Assembly: GCA_016722065.1 (NCBI GenBank)
Contig: JADKGX010000002.1
Location: 868,001-932,000 of the forward strand
Direction: 5' to 3'
Source of the DNA: Planctomycetota bacterium
GTDB lineage: Bacteria; Planctomycetota; UBA8742; UBA2392
Length of the DNA: 64,000 nt
The position numbers and the translations under genes were made by a program. This document shows, piece by piece, positions 17,896 through 27,443 of this stretch. Numbering within the stretch: position 1 is the stretch's first letter; every line of letters begins with the position of its first letter. The notes beneath the pieces were generated by a model. The model was not told the origin of the DNA. It saw only the letters and a list, made by a program, of their open reading frames with translations, and made no database searches.

Positions 17896-18653
17896 CAGCC
17901 TTCCTTGACTGGTGTGTGGGCCAGCGGCGGGTTTTCATAGCCGCCTTGACGCCAGCGGCGCTTGATGCGGCGCACGGCCCGCAGCATTTTCATGCCGTCA
18001 CGCCAGACACTGACCTTGCTGCCCGGCATTTCGGTCCAGTTCACGGGTACCTCGACAATCGACATGCTTTTGCGCTGGGCCAAAAACAGCACCTCCACGT
18101 CAAAGGCGTAGCCGTCCTCCTGGGACAACGCAAACAAGCCCCAGGCCGCTTCTGTGGCAAACAGCTTGAAGCCGCATTGCGTATCGCGCAGCCCGGAAAT
18201 CGACCCCATGCGAATCACGCGGTTGAACCAGCGCCCCAGAAACTTGCGCAGGCCGCTGACTTGCACACGCTTGCCACCGCCTTCGCGGCTTGCAATGGCA
18301 ATGTGCGCGCCCTGTTTCACCGCCTGCAACAGGCCGGGCAATTCGTCCATGGCCGTGGCGCCGTCGGCATCGGCGAACAGGCGCAGCGCGCCACGGGCCG
18401 CCAGCATGCCGGTGCGCACGGCCGCACCTTTGCCACTGTTTTTGTCATGGCAAAGCAACACAAGACCTGGCTGGGCACGCCCGCGCACGGCTTGGGCCGT
18501 GCCATCATTGCTGCCGTCGTCGACCACAATCACTTCAAAGCTGAGGCCGCACTGGCCAAGCCATTGCAGCGATGCGTCCAGAAACGCCGGCAGGCGAGCG
18601 GCCTCGTTATAGGCCGGAATGATCAAAGAAAGCTCAGGCAACCCATCGGCCAT
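17895..18653 (-). CDS. Family 2 glycosyltransferase (dolichyl-phosphate glucosyltransferase-like)
   Basis: 252 aa from MADGLPELSLIIPAYNEAAR; the longer frame upstream overlaps the divergent bshC promoter and is not GT-like. GT-A fold features are SLIIPAYNEA, FEVIVVDDGSNDGT, the metal-binding FADADGAT and FKLFATEAAWGLFALSQEDG. The long C-terminus with FDVEVLFLAQRK and VPVNWTEMPGSKVSVWRDG is typical of the Alg5/DPM-like branch that transfers a sugar to polyprenyl phosphate on the cytoplasmic membrane. It is coupled to the methyltransferase downstream. Confidence 0.85.
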   Translation of the reverse strand: MADGLPELSLIIPAYNEAARLPAFLDASLQWLGQCGLSFEVIVVDDGSNDGTAQAVRGRAQPGLVLLCHDKNSGKGAAVRTGMLAARGALRLFADADGATAMDELPGLLQAVKQGAHIAIASREGGGKRVQVSGLRKFLGRWFNRVIRMGSISGLRDTQCGFKLFATEAAWGLFALSQEDGYAFDVEVLFLAQRKSMSIVEVPVNWTEMPGSKVSVWRDGMKMLRAVRRIKRRWRQGGYENPPLAHTPVKEG

Positions 18654-18768
18654 GGGCCGGGACGATAGCGAAGGCACCCGGCCCGCAACAGCAGCCACCG
18701 TCCGCCTGCGGCCCCAATTTCTGAATTCGGAAATCCACAAGGGCGTTGCCGGGCGTTATGGTCTGGAC

Positions 18769-20355
18769 ATGGCACCCATTCAGGTTGGCAACATTGATGA
18801 CGGGACCGAGCTGGGTCGGCGCTACATGGCCGATTTTGCGCAAGTCGAGACTTTCTTTGCCACCGATTACCGGCGGCTGGAGCACCTGGCCGCCCACGCC
18901 AACAAGCTGCTTTCGCGCACCTGGGCCTCGCGCTTTGACCGCGACGCCACAGCCGACCTGTTGCGCGATTACGCCACAGCCATGATCGCGCCCCAGCCCG
19001 TGCTGCACAACATTCAGCGCCTGCGTGACAAGCATTGCGTGTGCGTCGTCACCGGCCAGCAGGCCGGCCTGGGAGGCGGCCCGCTGCTGGTGCTGTACAA
19101 GGCCATGACGGCCATCAAGCTTGCGCGCGAACTGGAACAGGCCGCCGGCATGGCCGTGGTGCCGGTGTTCTGGAACGCCAGCGACGACAGTGACCTTGAA
19201 GAAATCAACCGGCTGCGGTCGGTGGATGCCGCGGGCAACCTGCAGAAGTTCCGCTTCAAGATGACCGCCGGCAAACGCCACGTGCGCGATGTGCTGATGC
19301 CCGACCCCGCCGACCCGCAATGGCGCCAGGCCGAGGCTTTGCTGAATGAGGGCCCCTTCCGCGACCGTGCCATGGCCCTGTTGCGCGACGGCGCCGGGCG
19401 CGATTTTGGAACAGCATTCACCCGCCTGTTGCTGGAACTGCTGGGCCCGCGCGGCCTGGTGGTGATCGAGCCCCGCGCGCTGGTGCGCCACCCGCAATGG
19501 CGGCGCCTGATGGACTTTGAGATCGAAAACCGCGAACAGAATCGCCAGCAGTTGCAGCGCCTGTCAGAACGCCTGGAAAGCGTCAGTCTGCCGGCCGGCG
19601 TGCCGATTACGAACCACCTGAACCTGTTCTTGACGGTGCAGGGGGAACGCCGCCATGTCACCTGCGAAGGCCGCCACCTGGTGATTGAGGGCCAATCCGG
19701 CACCACCAGCAAGACCGCCCTGTTGAAGCAACTGCGCGCCGAGCCCGGGGCGTTTACCCCCAACGTGCTGCTGCGCCCGCTGGTGCAGAACGCGATTTTT
19801 CCCACCGTGGCCTACGTAGGGGGCCAGGCCGAAATCGCCTACCACGCGCTGCTCAAGGGCCTGCACCGGTCGGCCAAGGTGTTCATGCCGGCGCTGTTTC
19901 CGCGCATGTCCATGACGCTGGTACAAGCGCAGGATGCGCGCCGCTTTGACGAGCTGGTTTCCTTTCGCAAGGGCCTGAAGTGGCGGCAGAAGGAGGCTGC
20001 GGTTGTGGGCGACAGCGCCCAGACCGGCCTGAAGACAGCCTTTGCCGGCATGCGCACTGACCTCAAGGGTCTGGCCAAGGCGCTCGACCAGGAAATCGAG
20101 AAGCTGGAACAGCGCACCCAGCGGTCAATCACGGATATCATGACGCGGGTGAAGTATGAGCCGCTGAAGCTGCTTTCCGGCGGGCAAGAATTTGAGCCAT
20201 TGCTGAACCGCTATTTCCCCGAAGACAAACCCCAGGAACGGGTAATCAGCGTGCTGGCGGCCTTGGCGCATTATGGTGCGCGGCTGGTCGATCAAGTCGA
20301 AGCCCACCCCGATCTTTTTGACTTTCATCACCACGTTGCAATCGTTGGCGGCTAA
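18769..20355 (+). CDS. bshC: Putative cysteine ligase BshC (bacillithiol biosynthesis)
   Basis: 528 aa from MAPIQVGNID; typical BshC length is about 540. BshC adds Cys to GlcN-malate in the last step of bacillithiol synthesis. Family features are CVVTGQQAGLGGGPLLVLYKAMTA near residue 90 (the ATP-grasping loop VTGQQ.G), VPVFWNASDDSDLEEINR, FPTVAYVGGQAEIAYHA and a coiled-coil segment near 430-470. Neither bshA nor bshB is present here. It is divergent from the glycosyltransferase, with about 115 bases between starts. Confidence 0.9.
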   Translation: MAPIQVGNIDDGTELGRRYMADFAQVETFFATDYRRLEHLAAHANKLLSRTWASRFDRDATADLLRDYATAMIAPQPVLHNIQRLRDKHCVCVVTGQQAGLGGGPLLVLYKAMTAIKLARELEQAAGMAVVPVFWNASDDSDLEEINRLRSVDAAGNLQKFRFKMTAGKRHVRDVLMPDPADPQWRQAEALLNEGPFRDRAMALLRDGAGRDFGTAFTRLLLELLGPRGLVVIEPRALVRHPQWRRLMDFEIENREQNRQQLQRLSERLESVSLPAGVPITNHLNLFLTVQGERRHVTCEGRHLVIEGQSGTTSKTALLKQLRAEPGAFTPNVLLRPLVQNAIFPTVAYVGGQAEIAYHALLKGLHRSAKVFMPALFPRMSMTLVQAQDARRFDELVSFRKGLKWRQKEAAVVGDSAQTGLKTAFAGMRTDLKGLAKALDQEIEKLEQRTQRSITDIMTRVKYEPLKLLSGGQEFEPLLNRYFPEDKPQERVISVLAALAHYGARLVDQVEAHPDLFDFHHHVAIVGG

Positions 20356-20539
20356 GGTGTTTCGCCACAAGCAGTTGCGGCGTGGCGGGCGGGCCCGTAC
20401 CATGCGCCCTCCAAGGCTGACGGATTTTTTGCAACTTGGGCGAACCACGCCCGATATGACCCGTTTATTACTTGGTCAGACAAAGCGTTCCTGAAATCAT
20501 TCCCGGGGTGTTCCGAGGCACCCAATTGAGGAGATCGCC

Positions 20540-22209
20540 GTGGCTGGGCAACAGCAATATTACGAAGAGCCTGCCGACCAGCAGTACGCTGGCCAGGCTC
20601 AGCCAGTTGGAAGCACTGGCGAAGACCTGACGGCGCTGGCATCGGTGCCCTGGGTTGCCATTGCGCTGGCATTGCACGTGATCCTGCTTGTGATCGCGTA
20701 TTTCATTTACCCGCCTGCGCAGGAACGCACCCAGATGCAGGTGATCCAGAGCCAGGTGGAACAGGAAGCAATTCCGCCCACTCCGGAACAGCCGCCCGAA
20801 GAGCCCACCGAGTTCCCCAGGACGAGCCCGTCCAGGAGAACCCGACGGAAGACGAGCGTATCGTTGAAGACGCCAAAGACGACAACAACGAAGACCCTTC
20901 CGACAAGCCCAACAACGACCTGGCGGAAAACCCCAATAACGACCCGTCCAAGGACGAGTCCCGCACCCGAACAAAACAGCACCACCAGCGCCGTAGGCCT
21001 GGGCGGTGGCGTGGGTGGCGGCGGCGGTCGTGGCGGTGCTGGCGGCTTTGCATTCCGCCGTGCCCGTGGCGGTGGCGGTCGCAAGTTCGACGACCGTACC
21101 AAGGCGGCCCTGGAATGGCTCAAGGACCACCAGAACCGCGAAGGCCACTGGAGCAGCACTGGCTTCAGCGACGACACCACCCGCACCAGCGCGCAGAAGA
21201 CCTACAACATCGACTTTGTCCGCCCCGGCGACAAGGACGGCGACAAGGGCTGGGAACAGACCTGTGATATCGGCCTTACGGGCATGAGCCTGCTGGCCTT
21301 CGTGGGTGCTGGCTATGACCACAAGGAAGGCGATTACAAGACCACCTGCCGCCAGGCGATTCTTTACCTGCGCAAGGTGCAAAGCAACGACGGCTGCTTT
21401 GGCCCCAAGGAAGACGACCACTTCATCTATAACCACGCCATTTCGGCCATGGCCATGGCCGAGGCTTACGGCCTTAGCGGCGACGCGGTTCTCAAGCCGA
21501 TTGCCGACAAAGCCGTCGAGTTCATCCTGCAGGCCCAGAACCCCGGTCTTGGCTGGCGCTATGGCGTTCGCCCGACCTACAACGACAGCTCGGTCACGGG
21601 CTGGATGGTGCTGGCACTCAAGAGCTGCAAGATGGCCGGCCTGGAGTTCGACTACCACAAGGTCTATGACGACGCTGCCAAGTGGTACGACATGGTCACC
21701 GTCGACATGAACGGTTACCCCAAGACCGGCTATGACAGCCCGGGCAGCAACAACGCCCGCCTGCGCACTTCCGGCGATTACGACAACAACCCCTCAATGG
21801 ACAGCATCTACGTCATGAGCATGCTGTTCATGGGCAAGGCCGACCTGACGGACGCCAAGATCAAGTCCCAGAGCCGCGTCTGCGTCGAAAAGGACTACCT
21901 GCCCCGCTGGGAGCTGAAGAAGATTGACTACTACTTCTGGTACTACGCCAGCCTGGCGCTTTACCAGGTCGGTGGCAGCACCTGGGACACCTGGGAAAAG
22001 GCCATGTCCAAGACCCTGCTGGAAAGCCAGCGCGGCTACCACGAAAGGACAAGGCCAAGGGCTTGACCACCAAGGATTCGCTGGACGAACACGGAAGCTG
22101 GGATTCGGTTGACGCCTGGGGTTCGGCTGGTGGCCGGGTGTACAGCACCGCCATCAACTGCCTGACGCTGGAGGTCTACTACCGCTACCAGAAGCTGCAC
22201 AAGAACTAA
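20540..22209 (+). CDS. TonB-like stalk plus terpenoid-cyclase toroid protein, three frameshifts
   Basis: GTG start 6 bases behind GAGGAG. A TM helix near residue 40 (VPWVAIALALHVILLVIAYF) is followed by a Pro/Glu stalk, a Gly-rich linker and an alpha-alpha toroid of the prenyltransferase/squalene-oxidase type (AALEWLKDHQNREGHW, DIGLTGMSLLAFVGAGY, NHAISAMAMAEAYGLSG). The reading frame breaks three times: a missing C in the run 20815-20818, a compensating extra C at 20960-20962, and a missing A at 22044-22046. Between the first two, the +1 frame gives the acidic stalk expected (QDEPVQENPTEDERIVEDA) instead of a Thr/Arg-rich stretch. After the third, the +1 frame continues to VYSTAINCLTLEVYYRYQK and a TAA at 22209. 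Without correction the frame stops at 22066. Sequencing error or recent decay are both possible. Confidence 0.72.
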
Positions 22210-22230
22210 GCCACACAATGTCGTAAAGCC

Positions 22231-22259
22231 AACCGGGGCGGCCCAGCCGCCCCGGTTTT
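22231..22259 (+). terminator. Rho-independent terminator after the toroid gene
   Basis: 12-bp perfect stem with a CCA loop, then TTTT, beginning 22 bases after the corrected stop at 22209. Its position supports 22209, not 22066, as the real gene end. Confidence 0.88.
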
Positions 22260-22326
22260 CATTTGAGGCACCAAGACCCTTGCACCCATGACGGCGCGGG
22301 CGCGGATACCTACAATCCGCCCACCC

Positions 22327-23796
22327 ATGTCGCGAAAGAAAAAGAAGAACCACAGCCAGCCCGCTGCCCCGCGTGCGCCTGCCGCCCGCGACGCTGGTGC
22401 GTCAGCACCGGACCAACTGCCGGGGCCAATCCGCATGTTGCAGGCGGATTATTCGCAGGTGCTGCGCTTTCGAAACGTGCGCTGGTTGATCGTGATTGCG
22501 GCCCTTGTGGGTGCGCTGCTGTTGGGCATGCATCTTTCCGCGGTGTTTACGCCGCTGGTGGTGGCCCTTGCCCTGGCATACATCTTGAACCCGGTGGTGC
22601 TGCGCCTTCAAAAGCGCGGCATGTCGCGCACCAAGGCCGTGATGCTTACGTTTCTGATCATCATCATGCTGGGCGCCAGTGTTGGTGCGATGTTTGTGGC
22701 CAGCGTGGTGCGCGACGTGCGCAACATGTCCGAACAGGCAGGCAACCTTGTGAATGACTTTCGGGGCAGGCAAGGCGAGTGGATTGCCACCTGGAACGAA
22801 TACGCCCCCGAAAAGGCAAAACTCGACCCGCGCGAAGACCCCGTGGGCCGGTCCGCAGAACTGCTGCTGGAAAAGCTGTTTCCCTCCGAAAGCGCCATGG
22901 AAGGGGCAGATGTCGCTTCTGCCAGGGCCCAAATGGCCAGCGCACGCGCAGAATTGCTGGCGTCGTTTCAGCGTGCCGATGCCAACAACAACCTGGCACT
23001 GGAAAAAGGCGAAGTCGCGGAAGCAGAGCTCAAGAATATGGATGCCGACAAATCCGGCAGTGTGTCCCCCGAAGAATGGTTTGCGCGCTTTGGTGCCACT
23101 GCTGCGCGTGACGACCGGACCCTTTCGCCCACTGCCCGCGACGCCACCACCGGCGCGATTGCCTGGGCCGGCACCGGCATTGCCGGTTTGTTCACGTTGT
23201 TGCTGTGGGCCATGCTGATTCCGATCTACACCTGGTACTTCATGGTCGGCTTTGACCGCGTGGTGGCCAAGGCCCGTGAATATGCCCCGGGCGCGCATCG
23301 CCCGCGTATGGAACGCATTGCCCTGGAGATCGATGGCATGCTGCGCGCGTTCTTTCGCGGCCGCATCATCGTGGTCATGATCATCGGCACCGCCACTACC
23401 GTGGTGTACCTGCTGTTTGGCGTCAAATACGCCGTGCTGCTTGGCTTGATGGCCGGGTTGGGCGTGCTGGTGCCCTACTTCAGCATGCTGGTCAGCTGGG
23501 TGCCGGCAATGATTCTGATGGGCATTAACGGCGATTCCGTCGCGGCCATCATTGGCATGAGCGTCTGCTTCCATTCCATCCAGGCCATGGAGCAATACGT
23601 ACTGACACCCAAGCTGCTGGGCGACGCCGTGGAACTTCACCCCGTGACCCTGCTGGTAGGCGTGTTTGTCATGGCCAGCCTCTTTGGGTTGATCGGCGCG
23701 TTGTTGGCAGTGCCACTGACGGCGATTGCCAAGACACTGGGGCGCGAGTTCCTGCTGCCGTACTTCAAGAGCCTGGCCCAGGAAAAGCCGGCCTAG
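22327..23796 (+). CDS. AI-2E family transporter with an inserted EF-hand pair
   Basis: 489 aa from MSRKKKKNHSQ. The family has about eight TM helices: LIVIAALVGALLLGMHLSAVF, FTPLVVALALAYILNPVV, a third near residue 105, then a soluble domain and the C-terminal block GVLVPYFSMLVSWVPAMI and LHPVTLLVGVFVMASLFG. Members move small solutes or lipids. Unusually, the soluble loop between helices 3 and 4 holds two EF-hand loops: DANNNLALEKGE (218-229) and DADKSGSVSPEE (239-250), both with the 1,3,5,9,12 oxygen ligands in place. Calcium may therefore gate or stabilise the protein (inference). Confidence 0.85.
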   Translation: MSRKKKKNHSQPAAPRAPAARDAGASAPDQLPGPIRMLQADYSQVLRFRNVRWLIVIAALVGALLLGMHLSAVFTPLVVALALAYILNPVVLRLQKRGMSRTKAVMLTFLIIIMLGASVGAMFVASVVRDVRNMSEQAGNLVNDFRGRQGEWIATWNEYAPEKAKLDPREDPVGRSAELLLEKLFPSESAMEGADVASARAQMASARAELLASFQRADANNNLALEKGEVAEAELKNMDADKSGSVSPEEWFARFGATAARDDRTLSPTARDATTGAIAWAGTGIAGLFTLLLWAMLIPIYTWYFMVGFDRVVAKAREYAPGAHRPRMERIALEIDGMLRAFFRGRIIVVMIIGTATTVVYLLFGVKYAVLLGLMAGLGVLVPYFSMLVSWVPAMILMGINGDSVAAIIGMSVCFHSIQAMEQYVLTPKLLGDAVELHPVTLLVGVFVMASLFGLIGALLAVPLTAIAKTLGREFLLPYFKSLAQEKPA

Positions 23797-23841
23797 GCAG
23801 TCCGGCGCTGCGCTAATTCTTGGTGACCTTTCTGGCCGGCC

Positions 23842-24357
23842 ATGTCTATTCTTGGCCCCATGGCTGCCCCCGCCCACAAAGATGAAGTGCCCGGCGCGAT
23901 TCGCGTTGCCGCCCGTGCATTGATCATTGAAGAGGGCCGGCTGCTGGTCATGACCATGGCCGATGCCAAGGGCCAGTGGTGCGTCACCCCCGGCGGCGGC
24001 GTGCACCGCGGCGAAACCCTGGGCCAGGGTCTGCGCCGCGAAGTGCGCGAAGAAGTGGGCATTGAGGTCACACCCGACGACATTGTGTATGTGCGCGAGT
24101 TGATCGGCAGCAGCGTCAAAGTGCAGTTCGGCGGCATCAACAGCGACACGCACCAGTTGGAGATCTTTTTTCACTGCCGCCGCAAAGGCGAAGTCAAGCT
24201 GGGCGAAAACCCGGATACGCACTGCACCGGCTTTGCCTGGGTGCCCCTGAAAGAACTCAAGCAGCGCAATTTTTTTCCTGAAACCCTGGCCGAACGCCTT
24301 TCCGGTGATGTCAGTACAGGTTTTGTCCCCCACCGTAATTATCTGGGCGACGCCTAA
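23842..24357 (+). CDS. NUDIX hydrolase
   Basis: 171 aa; an in-frame ATG at 23860 is an alternative start. The NUDIX box is complete (GGGVHRGETLGQ then LRREVREEVGIEV), giving the GX5EX7REUXEEXGU pattern that binds Mg and the diphosphate. Upstream, VAARALIIEEGRLLVMTM is the usual first strand pair; downstream, TGFAWVPLKELKQRNFFP closes the fold. The substrate, a nucleoside diphosphate derivative, cannot be told. The comF-like gene starts 4 bases after the stop, so the two form a unit. Confidence 0.9.
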   Translation: MSILGPMAAPAHKDEVPGAIRVAARALIIEEGRLLVMTMADAKGQWCVTPGGGVHRGETLGQGLRREVREEVGIEVTPDDIVYVRELIGSSVKVQFGGINSDTHQLEIFFHCRRKGEVKLGENPDTHCTGFAWVPLKELKQRNFFPETLAERLSGDVSTGFVPHRNYLGDA

Positions 24358-24361
24358 GACC

Positions 24362-25123
24362 ATGCTGCGCGCCCTGCGACATCTGCCCGCTGCGGCCCTG
24401 GACCTGTTGCTTCCCCGCCATTGCCCGGTTTCGGGCCGGCCGCTGCTGGCCGAAGAACCCGGCCCGGTGGCCCCCGAAGTGTTGCGCGCCGTTGTGGTGG
24501 CCGGGCGCGACTACTGCACCCGCTGTGGCGCGCCGCAAGGCGAGAACGTTGGGCAGGTGGCACAGTGCGCCAGTTGCCGCGACGCCCGCGACGGTTTTGG
24601 CACCACCGAAATCTGTGCGATCGGAAGCTACAGCGAACCGCTGCGCAGCATGTGCAAGGCCATGAAGTTCGGCGGCGCCCGGCCCATGGCGCAGCCACTG
24701 GCGGCCTGGCTGGTGCAGTTGCTTGTCGATCGTGGCATCAGCACGCAAGTGGACGTTGTGGTACCGGTGCCGCTGCATGTGTTGCGGCGTTTTGAGCGCG
24801 GCTTCAACCAGGCCGCGCTGCTGGCCCGTCCGCTGGCCAGCGCCCTGGGCAAGCCGTGTCTGGATCACGCCCTGCGGCGGGTGCAGGGTACCCAACGCCA
24901 GGCGCGGCTTTCTGCGCTGGAAAGACGCAAGAACGTAGAGAACGCCTTTGTTCTGCGGCCGGCATTTCGCACCCGTGTGCAGGCCAAATCGGTGCTGCTG
25001 GTCGATGATGTGATGACCACTGGCGCCACGTTTGCAGCAGCGGCCACGGCCTTGAAGCAGGCCGGCGCAAGCCAGGTGTTTGGCGCCATTGCGGCCCGCG
25101 CCGCGCTGGATGACGACTATTGA
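24362..25123 (+). CDS. ComF-family phosphoribosyltransferase-like protein
   Basis: 253 aa from MLRALRHLPAAALDLLLPRH. An N-terminal zinc-finger-like pair (YCTRCGAP and CASCRDAR) is followed by a type I phosphoribosyltransferase fold: VDVVVPVPLHVLRRFERGFNQ and the PRPP loop VLLVDDVMTTGATF. ComF proteins are cytoplasmic and linked in several bacteria to DNA uptake and processing of incoming single strands. No other competence gene is nearby. Cotranscription with the NUDIX gene is likely from the 4-base gap. Confidence 0.9.
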   Translation: MLRALRHLPAAALDLLLPRHCPVSGRPLLAEEPGPVAPEVLRAVVVAGRDYCTRCGAPQGENVGQVAQCASCRDARDGFGTTEICAIGSYSEPLRSMCKAMKFGGARPMAQPLAAWLVQLLVDRGISTQVDVVVPVPLHVLRRFERGFNQAALLARPLASALGKPCLDHALRRVQGTQRQARLSALERRKNVENAFVLRPAFRTRVQAKSVLLVDDVMTTGATFAAAATALKQAGASQVFGAIAARAALDDDY

Positions 25124-25233
25124 GCCGCACAAACGGGGCCCGGCACAGAATCCGCGTGAGGAACCCGCTGGCGGGGGTACTACCCCTGAAACCAGAGAGC
25201 CGGTTCATCCGGCATGTTCCCACGGAGGATTTC

Positions 25234-26934
25234 ATGAAGCGCTGGATCCATAGCCTGTTCGCAGTTGCCCTGCTGGCCTGTTTCCTGGCACCCACCACCC
25301 TCGTTCGCGCCCAGGAGGCGCCCAAGGGTGGCGACAAGCCAGTCGAAAAGCCGGCCAAAGACGCCAACTCTGTCAGCTTCCCGTTTGAGTTTGAGGGGCT
25401 GATGTTTGTGCAGATCAAGGTCAACAGCAAGGGCCCCTACAAGTTCCTCTTCGATAGTGGCGCGACCCAATCCGTGGTCAACGCGCGCTTGGCCAAGGAA
25501 CTCGAACTGAAGGAATACGACAGCCCCGGTGGCGTGCAGGGCGTGGGCGAAGCCAAAGACGTCAAGATGGTCGTGCTGGACAGCATTGACCTGGGCGGCT
25601 TCACCAAGGGCAAAACTGTGGCGGCCAGCATGAACCTGGACCACATGTCCGGCGGACTTGGATACCACATGATGGGCATCGTCGGCCAGAACGTCATCAA
25701 GATGATGAAGAAGGTCGAAATCGATTTCTCGGCCCTTCAGTTCACGGTCACCAAGTGGGGCGAAAAGGATAAGGGCAAGCCCAGCGACCAGGACGAAATG
25801 CTGGCCAACATGCTGCAAGGCGGCGGTGGCGGCGGAATCCCTGGCCTTCCCGGTCTGCCCGGTGGCGGCGGCGGTGGCGATGACGAACCCGGAAAAGAAC
25901 CCGGCAAGGACGACGATTTCTCGATGGCGCCCGGCACCGGTTTCGGAAGCTGGTTGCTGCAGGACGGCAAGAAGACAGAAGCCACAGAAGCCAAGGCCGC
26001 ACCCCAGGTCACTGAAAACAACAGCCTTTCGTACACCACCGTCAGCCTGCCCATGTTGGGCGACCTGGTTCCTTACTGGTACGTCAAGACAGAAGTGAAC
26101 GGCCAGGAATACACCTTCATGTTCGACACCGGCGCCAGCATGTTGATTGCGCTGGGCACGGCCATGGGCGACGAACTCAAGGTCCCCACCAGCTTTGAGT
26201 ACCCGGTCAAGGGTATCGGCAAGGGCCAGGCCAAGAGTGGTTTGGTAGACAGCTTCAAGGTCGGCAACATGGAAGTCAAAGACGCCGATTGCACGATCAT
26301 GGACCTGCCCAAGATTTCGGACCAGATGCCCGAGATGTTGAAGATGATCCTGCCCATGCTCAAGCGCCAGGGCATCGTGATGGACTTCGACGGCATTGTC
26401 GGCATCACGCTGGCCACCCGCTACAAGAAGATGACCGTCGACCTGTCGACCAAGAAAATCGAGTTCACGGCCTACGGCAAAGATGAAGTCAACAAGATCA
26501 ATCCTGTCGACGGCGAAGACTACATGCAGAATGCCGTAACCCGCACCTGGAACGGCAAGGCCGGCAAGCTGGGCCTGGAAGGTGATTCGGTCGAGCTGGA
26601 AAACTGGAAGGCACACGGCCTGACCAGCGGCGGCTTGATGGTTGAAAGCGTCGACAAGGACGGCCCGGCCGCCAAGGCTGGCATCCAAAAGGGCGACATC
26701 ATCACCCACCTGGTTGGCGAAAACGACATGCCCGATATGGAAGACGCAAAGGCGGAAGGCAAGGACACCCAGATTCGCGACATGCCCGGCCTGATCATCT
26801 GGGCCTGCAGCAAGGACCCTGGCTATGAGGCCACGGTGCGCATCAAGCGCGGCGACGAGGTCAAGGAAGTGAAAGTCAAACTGGCAGATTATGGCTGGAA
26901 GGGGACATTCCCTGACCGCTTCAAGACCAAGTAA
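25234..26934 (+). CDS. Secreted double retropepsin-like aspartyl protease with PDZ domain
   Basis: 566 aa from MKRWIHSLFAVALLACFLAP, with GGAGG 5 bases upstream. Two copies of a retroviral-type aspartyl protease unit are visible: FLFDSGATQSVVNARLA (Asp74) and FMFDTGASMLIALG (Asp298). Each is followed by the hydrophobic strand and a turn resembling MGIVGQNV or DGIVGITLA. A Gly-rich/acidic linker (GGGGGIPGLPGLPGG) joins them. A C-terminal PDZ domain (about 465-545; GLMVESVDKDGPAAKAGIQK, GDIITHLVGE) follows. Two half-sites in one chain could form one pepsin-like active site. It is probably periplasmic or surface-exposed; the substrate is unknown. Confidence 0.85.
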   Translation: MKRWIHSLFAVALLACFLAPTTLVRAQEAPKGGDKPVEKPAKDANSVSFPFEFEGLMFVQIKVNSKGPYKFLFDSGATQSVVNARLAKELELKEYDSPGGVQGVGEAKDVKMVVLDSIDLGGFTKGKTVAASMNLDHMSGGLGYHMMGIVGQNVIKMMKKVEIDFSALQFTVTKWGEKDKGKPSDQDEMLANMLQGGGGGGIPGLPGLPGGGGGGDDEPGKEPGKDDDFSMAPGTGFGSWLLQDGKKTEATEAKAAPQVTENNSLSYTTVSLPMLGDLVPYWYVKTEVNGQEYTFMFDTGASMLIALGTAMGDELKVPTSFEYPVKGIGKGQAKSGLVDSFKVGNMEVKDADCTIMDLPKISDQMPEMLKMILPMLKRQGIVMDFDGIVGITLATRYKKMTVDLSTKKIEFTAYGKDEVNKINPVDGEDYMQNAVTRTWNGKAGKLGLEGDSVELENWKAHGLTSGGLMVESVDKDGPAAKAGIQKGDIITHLVGENDMPDMEDAKAEGKDTQIRDMPGLIIWACSKDPGYEATVRIKRGDEVKEVKVKLADYGWKGTFPDRFKTK

Positions 26935-26957
26935 CTGCCAGCAACACAGCATCAATC

Positions 26958-26996
26958 AACCCGGGGGCGAAATGGCCCCCGGGTTTGCTTTTTTTT
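26958..26996 (+). terminator. Rho-independent terminator after the aspartyl protease gene
   Basis: 11-bp perfect stem (26958-26968 with 26975-26985), loop GAAATG, then TTGC and a run of eight T. Confidence 0.9.
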
Positions 26997-27443
26997 GTCG
27001 CATCGGCCCTGTAGTCATCTCAATCCTTGCACTTTTTCTTGCTTTCAGGGATGCACGTGTTGAGATTCATTCGTTGTTTTTGAGTGGCGAAAGGCTTCCA
27101 AACCAGGGCCAAAAAACGGCCATTGTTGTGGACTTTTGGGCACATCCGCAACAACGCAGCTCGCCAGCCAGGTTTAACTTCCAGGCACGTGCCGGGCTGA
27201 TGCTGCAGATGCGACTTTGTTTCCAGCAGGCGCGGTCGCGCACGAAGCTAACCACCCAGTTGGCACCGTTGACGCGGTGTGCCGGAACGCTACTCTCAGC
27301 GCCAACTTGTATGAATTGCAAGCATTGGCAACGCCCTGCAGTGGCTGCACGCCAACTTAAGGTCGCCGTTCCTGAGTTGCTTTGAAACCACGTTTGTTGC
27401 ACAGTTCGCCCAGCGCTAACTTCAGAAATTCAAGAGACCGAAA
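26997..27443. other. Gene-free stretch before the HTH regulator
   Basis: About 450 bases with lower GC than its surroundings and stop codons in most frames. The open frame crossing it has no family features and starts inside the preceding gene. It probably holds the promoter and a long leader of the regulator. No clear -10/-35 pair, riboswitch or repeat could be identified by eye. Confidence 0.5.

Noticed and set aside
26891..27385. 164-codon frame in the gap before the regulator
   Set aside because: Starts inside the aspartyl protease gene, crosses its terminator, has no RBS or domain.
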